Source: an uncultured Marvinbryantia sp. (GTDB lineage Bacteria > Bacillota > Clostridia > Lachnospirales > Lachnospiraceae). From it: a stretch of DNA of 5,123 nucleotides. Below are positions 1 through 5,123 of the stretch, piece after piece. The translations under genes were made by a program, and so were the position numbers. Where the stretch lies: positions 1-5,123 of the forward strand of contig CANQJX010000133.1 of NCBI GenBank assembly GCA_947624335.1, written 5' to 3'. Each line of letters opens with the position of its first letter. Positions within the stretch are counted from its first letter, which is position 1. The notes below the pieces were generated by a model, which searched no databases, had not been told where the DNA came from, and was given only the letters and a program-made list of their open reading frames with translations.

Positions 1-726
1 GACGCTTATCCGAAAGTACTGGCGGCGCTGCGGGAGCTGATCGCGGGACCCGATACGGTAGATATGGTGATCAGCAACTATATTTACGACAAAGTAGGCG
101 TAAAGCGCAAAAAAATTATGCAGTACCGGCATCAGCTTCCGGCGGGACAGGTATTTGAGTGGAAAGACGTGGGCGTAAAAAGAGGGCATTATATTTTAAT
201 GCATTCTGTCATTTACCGCACCAATCTTCTGCGGGAATGTGCGCTGGAACTTCCCAAGCATACGTTTTATGTGGACAATCTCTTTGTCTTTCAGCCGCTT
301 CCGTGGGTGAAAAAGCTCTATTATCTGGACGAGGAGTTTTATCATTATTATATCGGCCGCGAGGACCAGTCGGTCAACGAGCAGGTAATGATCGGAAGGA
401 TCGACCAGCAGTTAAACGTAAATAAGCGGATGATCGACACCATGGTAGGCCTGCACGGACTGAACAGGCAGTGCAGAAGATATATGGAAAATTATCTGGA
501 AATTATTATGACGGTTTCATCCATGCTTTTGATCAAGTCCGGAAGCGATGAGAATTTTGCGAAAAAGCAGGAACTTTGGCGCTATTTGAAAAATGCGGAC
601 AGAGGACTTTACCGCAGAATCCGCCACGGGATTATGGGACGCGCCTGCAATCTTCCGGGAAAAAGCGGAAGAACGGTCTCGGTAGCGGCGTACAAGGTAA
701 CGCAGAAATTTTACGGATTTAATTAA
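1..726 (+). CDS. Family 2 glycosyltransferase, C-terminal part (5' truncated by window edge)
   Basis: The reading frame is open from base 1 to a TAA at 724-726 (241 codons visible), so the start lies outside the window. The first ATG visible at 64 is internal, because the codons before it (DAYPKVLAALREL...) read on smoothly. The visible part resembles the C-terminal half of GT2 enzymes common in Lachnospiraceae: the segments HSVIYRTNLLREC, ELPKHTFYVDNLFVF and YIGREDQSVNEQVMIGRIDQQ are typical of that group. The GT-A nucleotide-sugar-binding fold and its DxD metal motif should lie mostly upstream and cannot be checked. The family transfers a sugar from a nucleotide-sugar donor to a glycan or lipid acceptor, usually for cell-surface polysaccharide; the substrate cannot be told from this. 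No clear membrane segment is visible in this part. The gene is followed by a strong terminator. The family is fairly certain; the exact role is unknown. Confidence 0.85.
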   Translation, partial: DAYPKVLAALRELIAGPDTVDMVISNYIYDKVGVKRKKIMQYRHQLPAGQVFEWKDVGVKRGHYILMHSVIYRTNLLRECALELPKHTFYVDNLFVFQPLPWVKKLYYLDEEFYHYYIGREDQSVNEQVMIGRIDQQLNVNKRMIDTMVGLHGLNRQCRRYMENYLEIIMTVSSMLLIKSGSDENFAKKQELWRYLKNADRGLYRRIRHGIMGRACNLPGKSGRTVSVAAYKVTQKFYGFN

Positions 727-751
727 TATTGTATCAGACGGCAATATCACT

Positions 752-788
752 TCCCGTTTATCGGACGATAAACGGGAGTTTTTCTTCT
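752..788 (+). terminator. Rho-independent terminator of the glycosyltransferase gene
   Basis: An 11-base perfect inverted repeat (752-762 TCCCGTTTATC and 767-777 GATAAACGGGA) encloses the tetraloop GGAC. It is followed directly by TTTTTCTTCT at 779-788. The hairpin starts 26 bases after the glycosyltransferase stop codon. The T-rich tail exists only on the + strand side, so the structure should end + strand transcription. The same bases encode the last residues and the stop codon of the convergent lipid kinase gene. Confidence 0.88.
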
Positions 789-1672
789 AAGAGCGATATC
801 TGCAAAGCGGCGTGCATGCCGCGCGGCTCCCCGTCCGTATGGACGGCAAGCGGATCTGAAGCCAAAACGGAGCAAGCCCTGCAGCGCATGATATGGATGC
901 CTTTGTATCTGGTATGCCGTCCTTTGAACGCGGTGGGGAGCAGGCATAATACTTTTAACTTTGACATCTGCTCCACGATACACAGATCCAGATAATCGTC
1001 TGTGGGATCCGCTTCCGGGCAGAACATAAAACCGCCGCCCTCGTATTTCAGATTCATAGCCGCGGCAAAAAAGACACGGTCGAAGCGCCGCGGCGCGCCG
1101 CCGTCCGCCGTGATCGTCAAAGAACCGGGACGCAGAAGAACCAACTGCTTTAAGGCGAGAAAAAGATAAGTCAGCTTTCCGGCGCCAAGGCGGTTTAAAA
1201 CCTTTTTTACGGCGGAACGCTGCGCCTCATGGCATACGGCGGCGTCAAAGCCGATTCCGGTGCTGACGATAAAGCGGTTACAGCAGTCGGTCCGGTTTAC
1301 GCCCACGCGAAGGAGGCGGATTTCGCAAGGATGCAAAATGGCGCGCAGCGCCGCTTCCGGAGAGGAGGGCAGGGAAAGCCCTCTTGCCAAATCGTTTCCC
1401 GAACCGGTCGGAATATAGCCGAACCGAATCTGCGCAAAATTCTTTAGTCCCCCGATCACTTCATTCGCCGTCCCGTCTCCGCCTACGGCGACAATGGTGC
1501 AGGGAGCCTTCTTGCAGGAGAGTTTTTTCGCCAGCATAGCGGCATGTCTGCGTTCTTTGGTAAGCAGGACGCTGTACGGCTGGTTTTCTTCTTTTAGTTT
1601 TTCCTCCACGCGCTTCCAGATCCGCAGCCCTTTTCCGGAACTGGACCCCGGATTTACAATAAAATAGTACAT
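758..1672 (-). CDS. Diacylglycerol kinase-family lipid kinase (YegS/BmrU/DgkB type)
   Basis: This 304-residue protein has the normal length for soluble bacterial DAGK-like lipid kinases. The N-terminal catalytic domain opens with the nucleotide-binding start YYFIVNPGSSSGKG (residues 2-15). It then carries the signature GGDGT at 64-68 followed by NE at 70-71, and PTGSGNDLARG at 88-98, which hold ATP and magnesium. The C-terminal beta-rich domain contains DDYLD at 225-229, matching the DGxLD metal/water-network element of DgkB with Tyr in place of Gly, and TDGEP at 279-283, which holds the likely catalytic Asp280. Known members phosphorylate diacylglycerol or other lipids with ATP at the inner face of the membrane; the substrate here cannot be told from sequence. 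The ATG at 1672 is preceded by AGGAG (1679-1683) with 6 bases of spacing. The gene is divergent from glnS and convergent with the glycosyltransferase, and its stop codon (758-760) sits inside that gene's terminator hairpin. No terminator with a T-tract is visible in its own direction. Confidence 0.93.
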   Translation of the reverse strand: MYYFIVNPGSSSGKGLRIWKRVEEKLKEENQPYSVLLTKERRHAAMLAKKLSCKKAPCTIVAVGGDGTANEVIGGLKNFAQIRFGYIPTGSGNDLARGLSLPSSPEAALRAILHPCEIRLLRVGVNRTDCCNRFIVSTGIGFDAAVCHEAQRSAVKKVLNRLGAGKLTYLFLALKQLVLLRPGSLTITADGGAPRRFDRVFFAAAMNLKYEGGGFMFCPEADPTDDYLDLCIVEQMSKLKVLCLLPTAFKGRHTRYKGIHIMRCRACSVLASDPLAVHTDGEPRGMHAALQISLLEEKLPFIVR

Positions 1673-1702
1673 GGGTTTCTCCTGTGCAGAAATATTTCTT
1701 TT

Positions 1703-1731
1703 ATTTTAAAGCACATCCGGGAAAAAGTAAA
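1703..1731 (-). promoter_or_regulatory. Predicted sigma-A promoter of the lipid kinase gene
   Basis: Read on the - strand, TTTACT (1731-1726) is followed by a 17-base spacer and TAAAAT (1708-1703). Matches to the vegetative consensus are 4/6 and 5/6. Transcription would start near 1696, leaving a leader of about two dozen bases that carries the AGGAG site. This is the best such pair between the two divergent genes on this strand; it is a prediction by eye. Confidence 0.55.
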
Positions 1732-1741
1732 TGAGAACGCA

Positions 1742-1770
1742 TTGAATTTAGGGGGAAATTATGCTACTAT
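1742..1770 (+). promoter_or_regulatory. Predicted sigma-A promoter of glnS with extended -10
   Basis: TTGAAT (1742-1747) is followed by exactly 17 bases and TACTAT (1765-1770), with a TG at 1762-1763 that gives the extended -10 form TGcTACTAT. Transcription would start near 1777, about 46 bases before the glnS ATG. That leader is too short for a T-box riboswitch or an attenuator, so no tRNA-sensing leader is present on this transcript. Confidence 0.7.
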
Positions 1771-1822
1771 GGGTAAAGCTGGGCGCAGTATGCGAAAAGT
1801 ATGACAGAGACGGAGGAACATT

Positions 1823-3490
1823 ATGGAAAAAGAAACGGTTTCCAGAAATTTTATTGAGCAGATCATTGATAAAGATATAGAAGAGGGGAAATGCGACGTT
1901 GTATGTACCCGCTTCCCGCCGGAACCCAACGGATACCTGCACATCGGGCACGCCAAATCCATTTTGCTGAATTACGGGCTGGCAAAGCAGTATAACGGCA
2001 AATTTAATCTGCGCTTTGACGATACCAACCCCACCAAAGAAAAGATGGAGTTTGTGGAGTCGATCAAGGCGGATGTGGCATGGCTTGGCGCCGACTGGGA
2101 GGACAGGCTGTTTTTTGCTTCCGATTACTTTGACCAGATGTATGAAGCGGCGGTACTCCTGATAAAAAAGGGAAAAGCGTATGTGTGCGATCTGACGGCG
2201 GATGAAATCCGCGCCTACCGCGGGACGCTGACGGAACCGGGGAAAGACAGCCCTTACCGCAGCCGCAGCGTGGAAGAGAACCTGCGCCTGTTTGAAGAAA
2301 TGCGGGAAGGGAAATACGCGGACGGTGAAAAAGTGCTGCGGGCAAAAATCGATATGGCTTCCCCCAACATCAATATGAGGGACCCGGTAATTTACCGCGT
2401 GGCGCATATGAGCCACCACAATACCGGAGATAAATGGTGCATTTATCCGATGTATGATTTCGCCCATCCGATTGAAGATGCAATCGAGGGCGTCACGCAT
2501 TCGATCTGCACGCTGGAATTTGAAGATCACCGCCCGCTTTACGACTGGGTAGTACGCGAGGTCGGTTATGAGAAGCCGCCCAAACAGATTGAATTTGCAA
2601 AACTATATCTGACCAATGTGGTCACAGGAAAGCGCTACATTAAGAAAATGGTAGAAGAAGGCATTGTAGACGGCTGGGACGACCCGCGCCTGGTATCGAT
2701 TGCCGCGTTAAAGCGCCGCGGATTTACGCCGGAATCGATCCAGCGCTTTGTGGAACTGTGCGGAATCTCCAAGAGCCAGAGTTCTGTGGATTATGCCATG
2801 CTGGAATACTGCATCCGCGAGGACCTCAAACTGAAACGTCCGCGCATGATGGCGGTGCTGGATCCGGTGAAGCTGATCATTGACAATTATCCGGAAGGAC
2901 AGGTGGAATATCTGGACGTGGATAATAATTTGGAGAACCCGGAGCTTGGCGTGCGCAAGGTCCCGTTTTGCAGGGAGCTTTACATCGACCGGGAGGACTT
3001 TATGGAAGTGCCGCCCAAAAAGTATTTCCGCCTGTTTCCGGGCAACGAAGTACGCCTGATGAGCGCATATTTTGTAAAATGCGAAAGTTTTGTAAAAGAT
3101 GAAAACGGAAATGTCACCGAGATCCACTGCACTTATGATCCGCAGACAAAATGCGGCACCGGATTTACCGCAAGAAAGGTAAAGGGAACCATTCACTGGG
3201 TTGCCGCGCCGACGGCGGTTTTGGCGGAAGTGCGCCTGTATGAGAATATTATCGACGAAGAAAAGGGCGTATACAACGAAGACGGGAGCCTGAATCTGAA
3301 TCCAAATTCGCTGAAGGTTTTAAAGAACTGCTGTGTAGAACCGGCGCTCGCACAGGCAAAGCCCTATGAAAGTTTCCAATTTGTGCGCCAGGGATTTTTC
3401 TGCGTGGACGCGCATGACGCAAAGCCGGGAGCGCTGGTATTCAACCGCATTGTATCGCTGAAAAGTTCGTTTAAGCTGCCGAAAGCGTAA
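1823..3490 (+). CDS. glnS: Glutaminyl-tRNA synthetase
   Basis: This class I enzyme joins glutamine to tRNA-Gln using ATP in the cytoplasm. It has 555 residues, about the size of the E. coli enzyme. The catalytic domain begins with the motif FPPEPNGYLHIGHAKS, with HIGH at 40-43, followed by LRFDDTNP at 63-70, which is characteristic of GlnRS/GluRS. The segments YPMYDFAHPIEDA (208-220) and THSICTLEFEDHRPLYDW (225-242) form the amino-acid and tRNA acceptor-end pocket and are typical of GlnRS rather than bacterial GluRS. GWDDPRL is at 284-290. RMMAVLDPVKL (341-351) starts the two-barrel anticodon-binding region, which continues through VPFCRELYIDREDF and KGTIHWV to the end. The KMSKS-equivalent loop reads VVTGKR at 266-271; the lysine and arginine remain but the usual Met-Ser is Thr-Gly. 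The ATG has GGAGG at 1812-1816 with 6 bases of spacing. Many Firmicutes lack this enzyme and use GluRS plus GatCAB, so its presence has lineage meaning. It is monocistronic in appearance, and no clear terminator follows. Confidence 0.97.
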   Translation: MEKETVSRNFIEQIIDKDIEEGKCDVVCTRFPPEPNGYLHIGHAKSILLNYGLAKQYNGKFNLRFDDTNPTKEKMEFVESIKADVAWLGADWEDRLFFASDYFDQMYEAAVLLIKKGKAYVCDLTADEIRAYRGTLTEPGKDSPYRSRSVEENLRLFEEMREGKYADGEKVLRAKIDMASPNINMRDPVIYRVAHMSHHNTGDKWCIYPMYDFAHPIEDAIEGVTHSICTLEFEDHRPLYDWVVREVGYEKPPKQIEFAKLYLTNVVTGKRYIKKMVEEGIVDGWDDPRLVSIAALKRRGFTPESIQRFVELCGISKSQSSVDYAMLEYCIREDLKLKRPRMMAVLDPVKLIIDNYPEGQVEYLDVDNNLENPELGVRKVPFCRELYIDREDFMEVPPKKYFRLFPGNEVRLMSAYFVKCESFVKDENGNVTEIHCTYDPQTKCGTGFTARKVKGTIHWVAAPTAVLAEVRLYENIIDEEKGVYNEDGSLNLNPNSLKVLKNCCVEPALAQAKPYESFQFVRQGFFCVDAHDAKPGALVFNRIVSLKSSFKLPKA

Positions 3491-3514
3491 AGAGAAACGA
3501 AAGCGCGGACGGAT

Positions 3515-3868
3515 TCAGGAAAATACGCTCTGAACGAGAAACATATACAGAAGGGTTCCGCCCGCGATGCTAAGAAGCGTATTGCGTTTCCAGACGTGAA
3601 CCGCCACCACCGCCGCGCCGGCGATCAGTTCGGGCAGGCCAAACGGCGCCTGCGTGATCCGGACATTGCGCAGGCAATATACAACCAGCATGCCAATGAC
3701 TGCATACGGAAGCACCTTCCCCAGATAGACAATATAGGAAGGTGTTTTCTTGTCCCCCGGAAAGAGCAGGAACGGCAGGGCGCGCACAAGATAGGTGATC
3801 GCGGCCATAATCAGAATCAGGATCAAAGCCTGGGAATCCGGAATTCTTGCTGCAGCAGGAATGTTCAT
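3515..3868 (-). CDS. azlD: AzlD family branched-chain amino acid export subunit
   Basis: This small hydrophobic protein of 117 residues is the normal length for AzlD (PF05437-type). It shows about four membrane segments: roughly residues 13-36, 45-67, 78-92 and 97-115. Family-typical stretches are TYLVRALPFLLF (25-36), YLGKVLPYAVIGMLVVYCL (48-66) and HVWKRNTLLSIAGGTLLYM (91-109). AzlD is the small partner of AzlC; in Bacillus subtilis AzlCD confers azaleucine resistance, and the E. coli YgaZH pair exports valine, so export of branched-chain amino acids across the cytoplasmic membrane is the likely role. The ATG at 3868 overlaps the azlC stop as ATGA and has AAGGAGG just upstream inside azlC. 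The frame is open further upstream to 4030, but that sequence lies in the azlC coding region and has no family resemblance, so the start at 3868 is chosen. The gene ends 24 bases from the glnS stop. Confidence 0.93.
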   Translation of the reverse strand: MNIPAAARIPDSQALILILIMAAITYLVRALPFLLFPGDKKTPSYIVYLGKVLPYAVIGMLVVYCLRNVRITQAPFGLPELIAGAAVVAVHVWKRNTLLSIAGGTLLYMFLVQSVFS

Positions 3869-4557
3869 GGCGTTTCCTCCTTTTCCAGAGACGGTCGGAA
3901 AATAGTTAAAAGTAATGTGATCGCCACCATGGCGGGAAGAATAAACCGATCCGCGCCGAATACGATCAGGCATACCGCTGTCGCCAATACGCCGATCAGG
4001 GCGGGGCGGTGATCCCGCGTTTCCAGCCACTGATTGGTAAAGATTACAATAAACAGGGCGGTCATGACAAAATCAATGCCGTTGGTGTTGAAATCCACCA
4101 GAGAACCGAGCAGGGCGCCCGCGGTACATCCGATGATCCAATAGCTGTGATCAAGCATGGAGATAAACAGGTAAAACAAATTGGGATCAACGTCCTCCGG
4201 CGGTTCGCAGGAACAGACGAGCGAATAGGTTTCGTCCGTCAGTTCATGGATCAGCAGAGGCTTTATTTTCCCAGCCGATTTATATTTTTCGATCAGGGAC
4301 AGGCCGTAAAACAGATGGCGGATCTGTATGATCAGCGTCATCATGGCGGTATAGAGGAAACCGGCGCCTCCCGCGAGCAGATCAATCGCGGCGTACTGCA
4401 TGGAACCGGCAAAAATAATGACGCTCATAAAAAAGGCCCATGGGAAAGAAAACCCTTTGCTTTCCAGCAGAATGCCAAAGCCAAGCCCAAGAAAAAGGTA
4501 GCCCGCCATTACGGGAAGCGTATGTGGGAAAGCGGCCTTAAATGCTTTTACGCGCAT
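3865..4557 (-). CDS. azlC: AzlC family branched-chain amino acid exporter, large subunit
   Basis: This 230-residue integral membrane protein is the usual size for AzlC (PF03591-type). Predicted membrane segments are at about 12-31, 38-61, 65-88, 126-154, 160-178, 185-200 and 204-220. Family hallmarks are the entry PHTLPVMAGYLFLGLGFGIL, then IFAGSMQYAA (48-57), TLIIQIRHLFYGLSL (74-88) and the cytoplasmic ELTDETYSL (105-113). It forms an exporter with AzlD, encoded directly downstream with a 4-base ATGA overlap that implies translational coupling and matched amounts. The start at 4557 is chosen because AGGAG lies at 4566-4570 with 8 bases of spacing. The alternative in-frame ATG at 4611 sits upstream of the predicted -10 box, so it would not be in the mRNA. 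No regulator of the Lrp/AzlB or LysR type is visible next to the pair in this window. Export of leucine, isoleucine or valine is inferred from the family; the substrate is not shown. Confidence 0.94.
   Translation of the reverse strand: MRVKAFKAAFPHTLPVMAGYLFLGLGFGILLESKGFSFPWAFFMSVIIFAGSMQYAAIDLLAGGAGFLYTAMMTLIIQIRHLFYGLSLIEKYKSAGKIKPLLIHELTDETYSLVCSCEPPEDVDPNLFYLFISMLDHSYWIIGCTAGALLGSLVDFNTNGIDFVMTALFIVIFTNQWLETRDHRPALIGVLATAVCLIVFGADRFILPAMVAITLLLTIFRPSLEKEETP
3876..3880 (-). promoter_or_regulatory. Ribosome binding site of azlD inside azlC
   Basis: GGAGG (within AAAAGGAGGAAA on the - strand) lies 7 bases before the azlD ATG at 3868 and also encodes the KEE near the AzlC C-terminus. It fixes the azlD start at the ATGA overlap and rejects longer upstream starts. 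Having its own strong site means azlD translation need not depend only on re-initiation. Confidence 0.85.
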
Positions 4558-4565
4558 AGACAAGT

Positions 4566-4570
4566 CTCCT
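4566..4570 (-). promoter_or_regulatory. Ribosome binding site deciding the azlC start
   Basis: AGGAG on the - strand, within GAAGGAGAC, lies 8 bases before the ATG at 4557. It lies downstream of the predicted transcription start (about 4584), whereas the in-frame ATG at 4611 lies upstream of it and has no such site. Confidence 0.85.
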
Positions 4571-4590
4571 TCGTGTGTTATTGAGAAACC

Positions 4591-4619
4591 AGTATAGCAT
4601 ACGGCGGCCATATTTTCAA
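4591..4619 (-). promoter_or_regulatory. Predicted strong sigma-A promoter of azlCD
   Basis: Read on the - strand, TTGAAA (4619-4614) is followed by exactly 17 bases and TATACT (4596-4591), preceded by TGc to give an extended -10. Both boxes match the consensus at 5/6. Transcription would start near 4584, giving a leader of about 27 bases with the ribosome binding site. It is the best promoter match I found in the window. Confidence 0.8.
4599..4613. promoter_or_regulatory. Imperfect dyad in the azlC promoter spacer (possible operator)
   Basis: ATACGGC (4599-4605) and GCCATAT (4607-4613) are inverted repeats with one mismatch around a central G at 4606. The 15-base dyad fills nearly all of the 17-base spacer between the azlC -35 and -10 boxes. 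A regulator bound here could control the promoter, but the dyad is short and partly reflects the promoter's own AT-rich edges, so it may be chance. Confidence 0.25.
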
Positions 4620-4634
4620 ATACTTTATCACGGG

Positions 4635-4663
4635 TAGGCAGCGGGCGAAAAGTATGGTATGGT
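4635..4663 (+). promoter_or_regulatory. Possible promoter of the YdcF-like gene
   Basis: TAGGCA (4635-4640) is followed by 17 bases and TATGGT (4658-4663), with a TG at 4655-4656 giving TGgTATGGT. Each box matches the consensus at only 4/6, though the extended -10 helps. Transcription would start near 4670, about 30 bases before the ATG at 4701. It is weaker than the divergent azlC promoter and is tentative. Confidence 0.4.
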
Positions 4664-4689
4664 AAAAAAGAGAACGAAGACGGAAGGAC

Positions 4690-4694
4690 AGGAG
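4690..4694 (+). promoter_or_regulatory. Ribosome binding site deciding the YdcF-like start
   Basis: AGGAG lies 6 bases before the ATG at 4701. The in-frame ATG at 4659 has no comparable site and falls inside the proposed -10 box, so the shorter protein is preferred. Confidence 0.8.
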
Positions 4695-4700
4695 CGGGAC

Positions 4701-5123
4701 ATGAGCTATTATGACGATCTGACAGAATTTATTTTTGTGGAGGACGAACCGCAAAAGGCGGATTACATTTTTATACCCGGCAGCGGATACGGGGAACTGG
4801 CGCAAAAGGCGGCGCGGCTCTATCACGGCGGCTATGCCCGGAAGATTGTGGTGTCGGGGAAACACAGCGTTTTGGAGAAAACGTTTGCCGGGCCGGTATC
4901 GCCGGACGCCTATGTGGGGAAACGCTACGAGACAGAATGCGACTTTCTTGCCGAAGTGCTGGAAGATTGCGGCGTAAATCCGTCCGATATCCAAAAAGAG
5001 CGCCGCGCGGGCTATACGTTTGCCAATGCAATTTATACGCGCAGTCTTTTAAAGGATAGAAAGGTAGAAAGCGCGATTCTGGTCTGCCAGGCCTATCACG
5101 CGAGACGCTGCCTGATGTACTAC
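4701..5123 (+). CDS. YdcF/ElyC/SanA-family (DUF218) protein, N-terminal part (3' truncated by window edge)
   Basis: The frame starts at ATG 4701 and stays open for 141 codons to the last base, so the C-terminus lies outside the window. The order of elements fits the DUF218 (PF02698) fold: a first beta strand ending in FIPGSG (24-29), the helix ELAQKAARLYHGGYARKIV (32-50) leading to VVSGKHS (50-56), then TECDFLAEVLEDCGV (78-92), the family-typical AGYTFANA (103-110) where other members have a T-x-ENA element, and ILVCQAYHARRCLMYY (126-141), matching the strand-plus-His/Arg element (H133, R135, R136). Some family members have an N-terminal membrane anchor and act in envelope maintenance (SanA, ElyC), while YdcF is soluble and binds S-adenosylmethionine. 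No anchor or signal peptide is visible here, so a cytoplasmic protein of the YdcF kind is more likely. The biochemical role is unknown. It is divergent from azlCD and may share regulation with it. Confidence 0.85.
   Translation, partial: MSYYDDLTEFIFVEDEPQKADYIFIPGSGYGELAQKAARLYHGGYARKIVVSGKHSVLEKTFAGPVSPDAYVGKRYETECDFLAEVLEDCGVNPSDIQKERRAGYTFANAIYTRSLLKDRKVESAILVCQAYHARRCLMYY

Noticed and set aside
726..747. Small inverted repeat ATATTG / CAATAT with a 10-base loop after the glycosyltransferase stop, possibly a terminator for the lipid kinase on the - strand
   Set aside because: The stem has only 6 AT-rich pairs and no convincing T-tract follows on the - strand, so it is too weak to call.
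1229..1447. Short + strand open frame inside the lipid kinase gene
   Set aside because: It is antisense to the kinase's GGDGT and TGSGND region, which is clearly the real coding strand; no supporting signals.
1748..2530. A 260-codon open frame on the - strand opposite the first part of glnS
   Set aside because: It runs antisense to a well-recognised enzyme and covers the glnS promoter and start. Its translation is rich in His, Phe, Arg and Ile with no domain I recognise, as expected of a frame opposite a GC-rich coding sequence.
2708..3196. A 162-codon open frame on the - strand inside glnS
   Set aside because: It lies wholly opposite the anticodon-binding part of glnS, with no ribosome binding site or domain that I recognise, and is best read as a shadow.
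3480..3505. Direct repeat CGAAAGCG at 3480-3487 and 3498-3505 around the glnS stop
   Set aside because: Two copies of an 8-base word 18 bases apart, one of them in coding sequence, can occur by chance; there is no third copy and no feature that it borders.
4009..4584. A 191-codon open frame on the + strand opposite azlC
   Set aside because: Its translation is rich in Gln, Lys, Arg and His and mirrors the membrane codons of azlC on the other strand; azlC has clear family motifs and its own start signals, so this frame is a shadow. The same applies to the + strand frame at 3596-4012 opposite azlD.
4659..4700. Fourteen-codon N-terminal extension of the YdcF-like protein from the ATG at 4659
   Set aside because: That ATG has no ribosome binding site and overlaps the proposed -10 box, and the extension is a charged stretch unlike the family; the ATG at 4701 has AGGAG at good spacing.

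Overview
The window looks like a piece of chromosome from a Clostridia-class Firmicute, most likely Lachnospiraceae. This is an inference from protein resemblance, from strong AGGAG-type ribosome binding sites before every complete gene, and from the mix of genes; no marker gene confirms it. Base composition appears balanced and even along the window. I see no insertion sequence, phage gene, CRISPR array, tRNA or rRNA. The genes are of ordinary housekeeping type and I did not find a new defence or mobile system.

Layout from left to right. (1) The C-terminal part of a family 2 glycosyltransferase on the + strand (1-726) ends at a strong intrinsic terminator (752-788). (2) A diacylglycerol kinase-type lipid kinase on the - strand (758-1672) converges on it; its last codons and stop codon lie inside that terminator hairpin. 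(3) A 150-base divergent region (1673-1822) carries back-to-back sigma-A-type promoters for the lipid kinase and for glutaminyl-tRNA synthetase. (4) glnS on the + strand (1823-3490) is full length but has an altered KMSKS loop (TGKR). (5) After only 24 bases, an azlCD pair on the - strand (3515-4557), encoding a branched-chain amino acid exporter, converges on glnS; the two genes overlap by ATGA. (6) A second divergent region (4558-4700) carries a near-consensus azlC promoter with a small dyad in its spacer and a weaker + strand promoter. (7) The N-terminal 141 codons of a YdcF/DUF218-family protein run off the right edge (4701-5123).

The genes alternate in direction and each unit has its own promoter, so apart from azlCD there is no operon here. 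AzlC and AzlD work together as a two-subunit membrane exporter. The other genes act in unrelated processes: surface polysaccharide or glycan synthesis, lipid phosphorylation, tRNA charging, and an unassigned envelope-related or small-molecule role for the YdcF-like protein.
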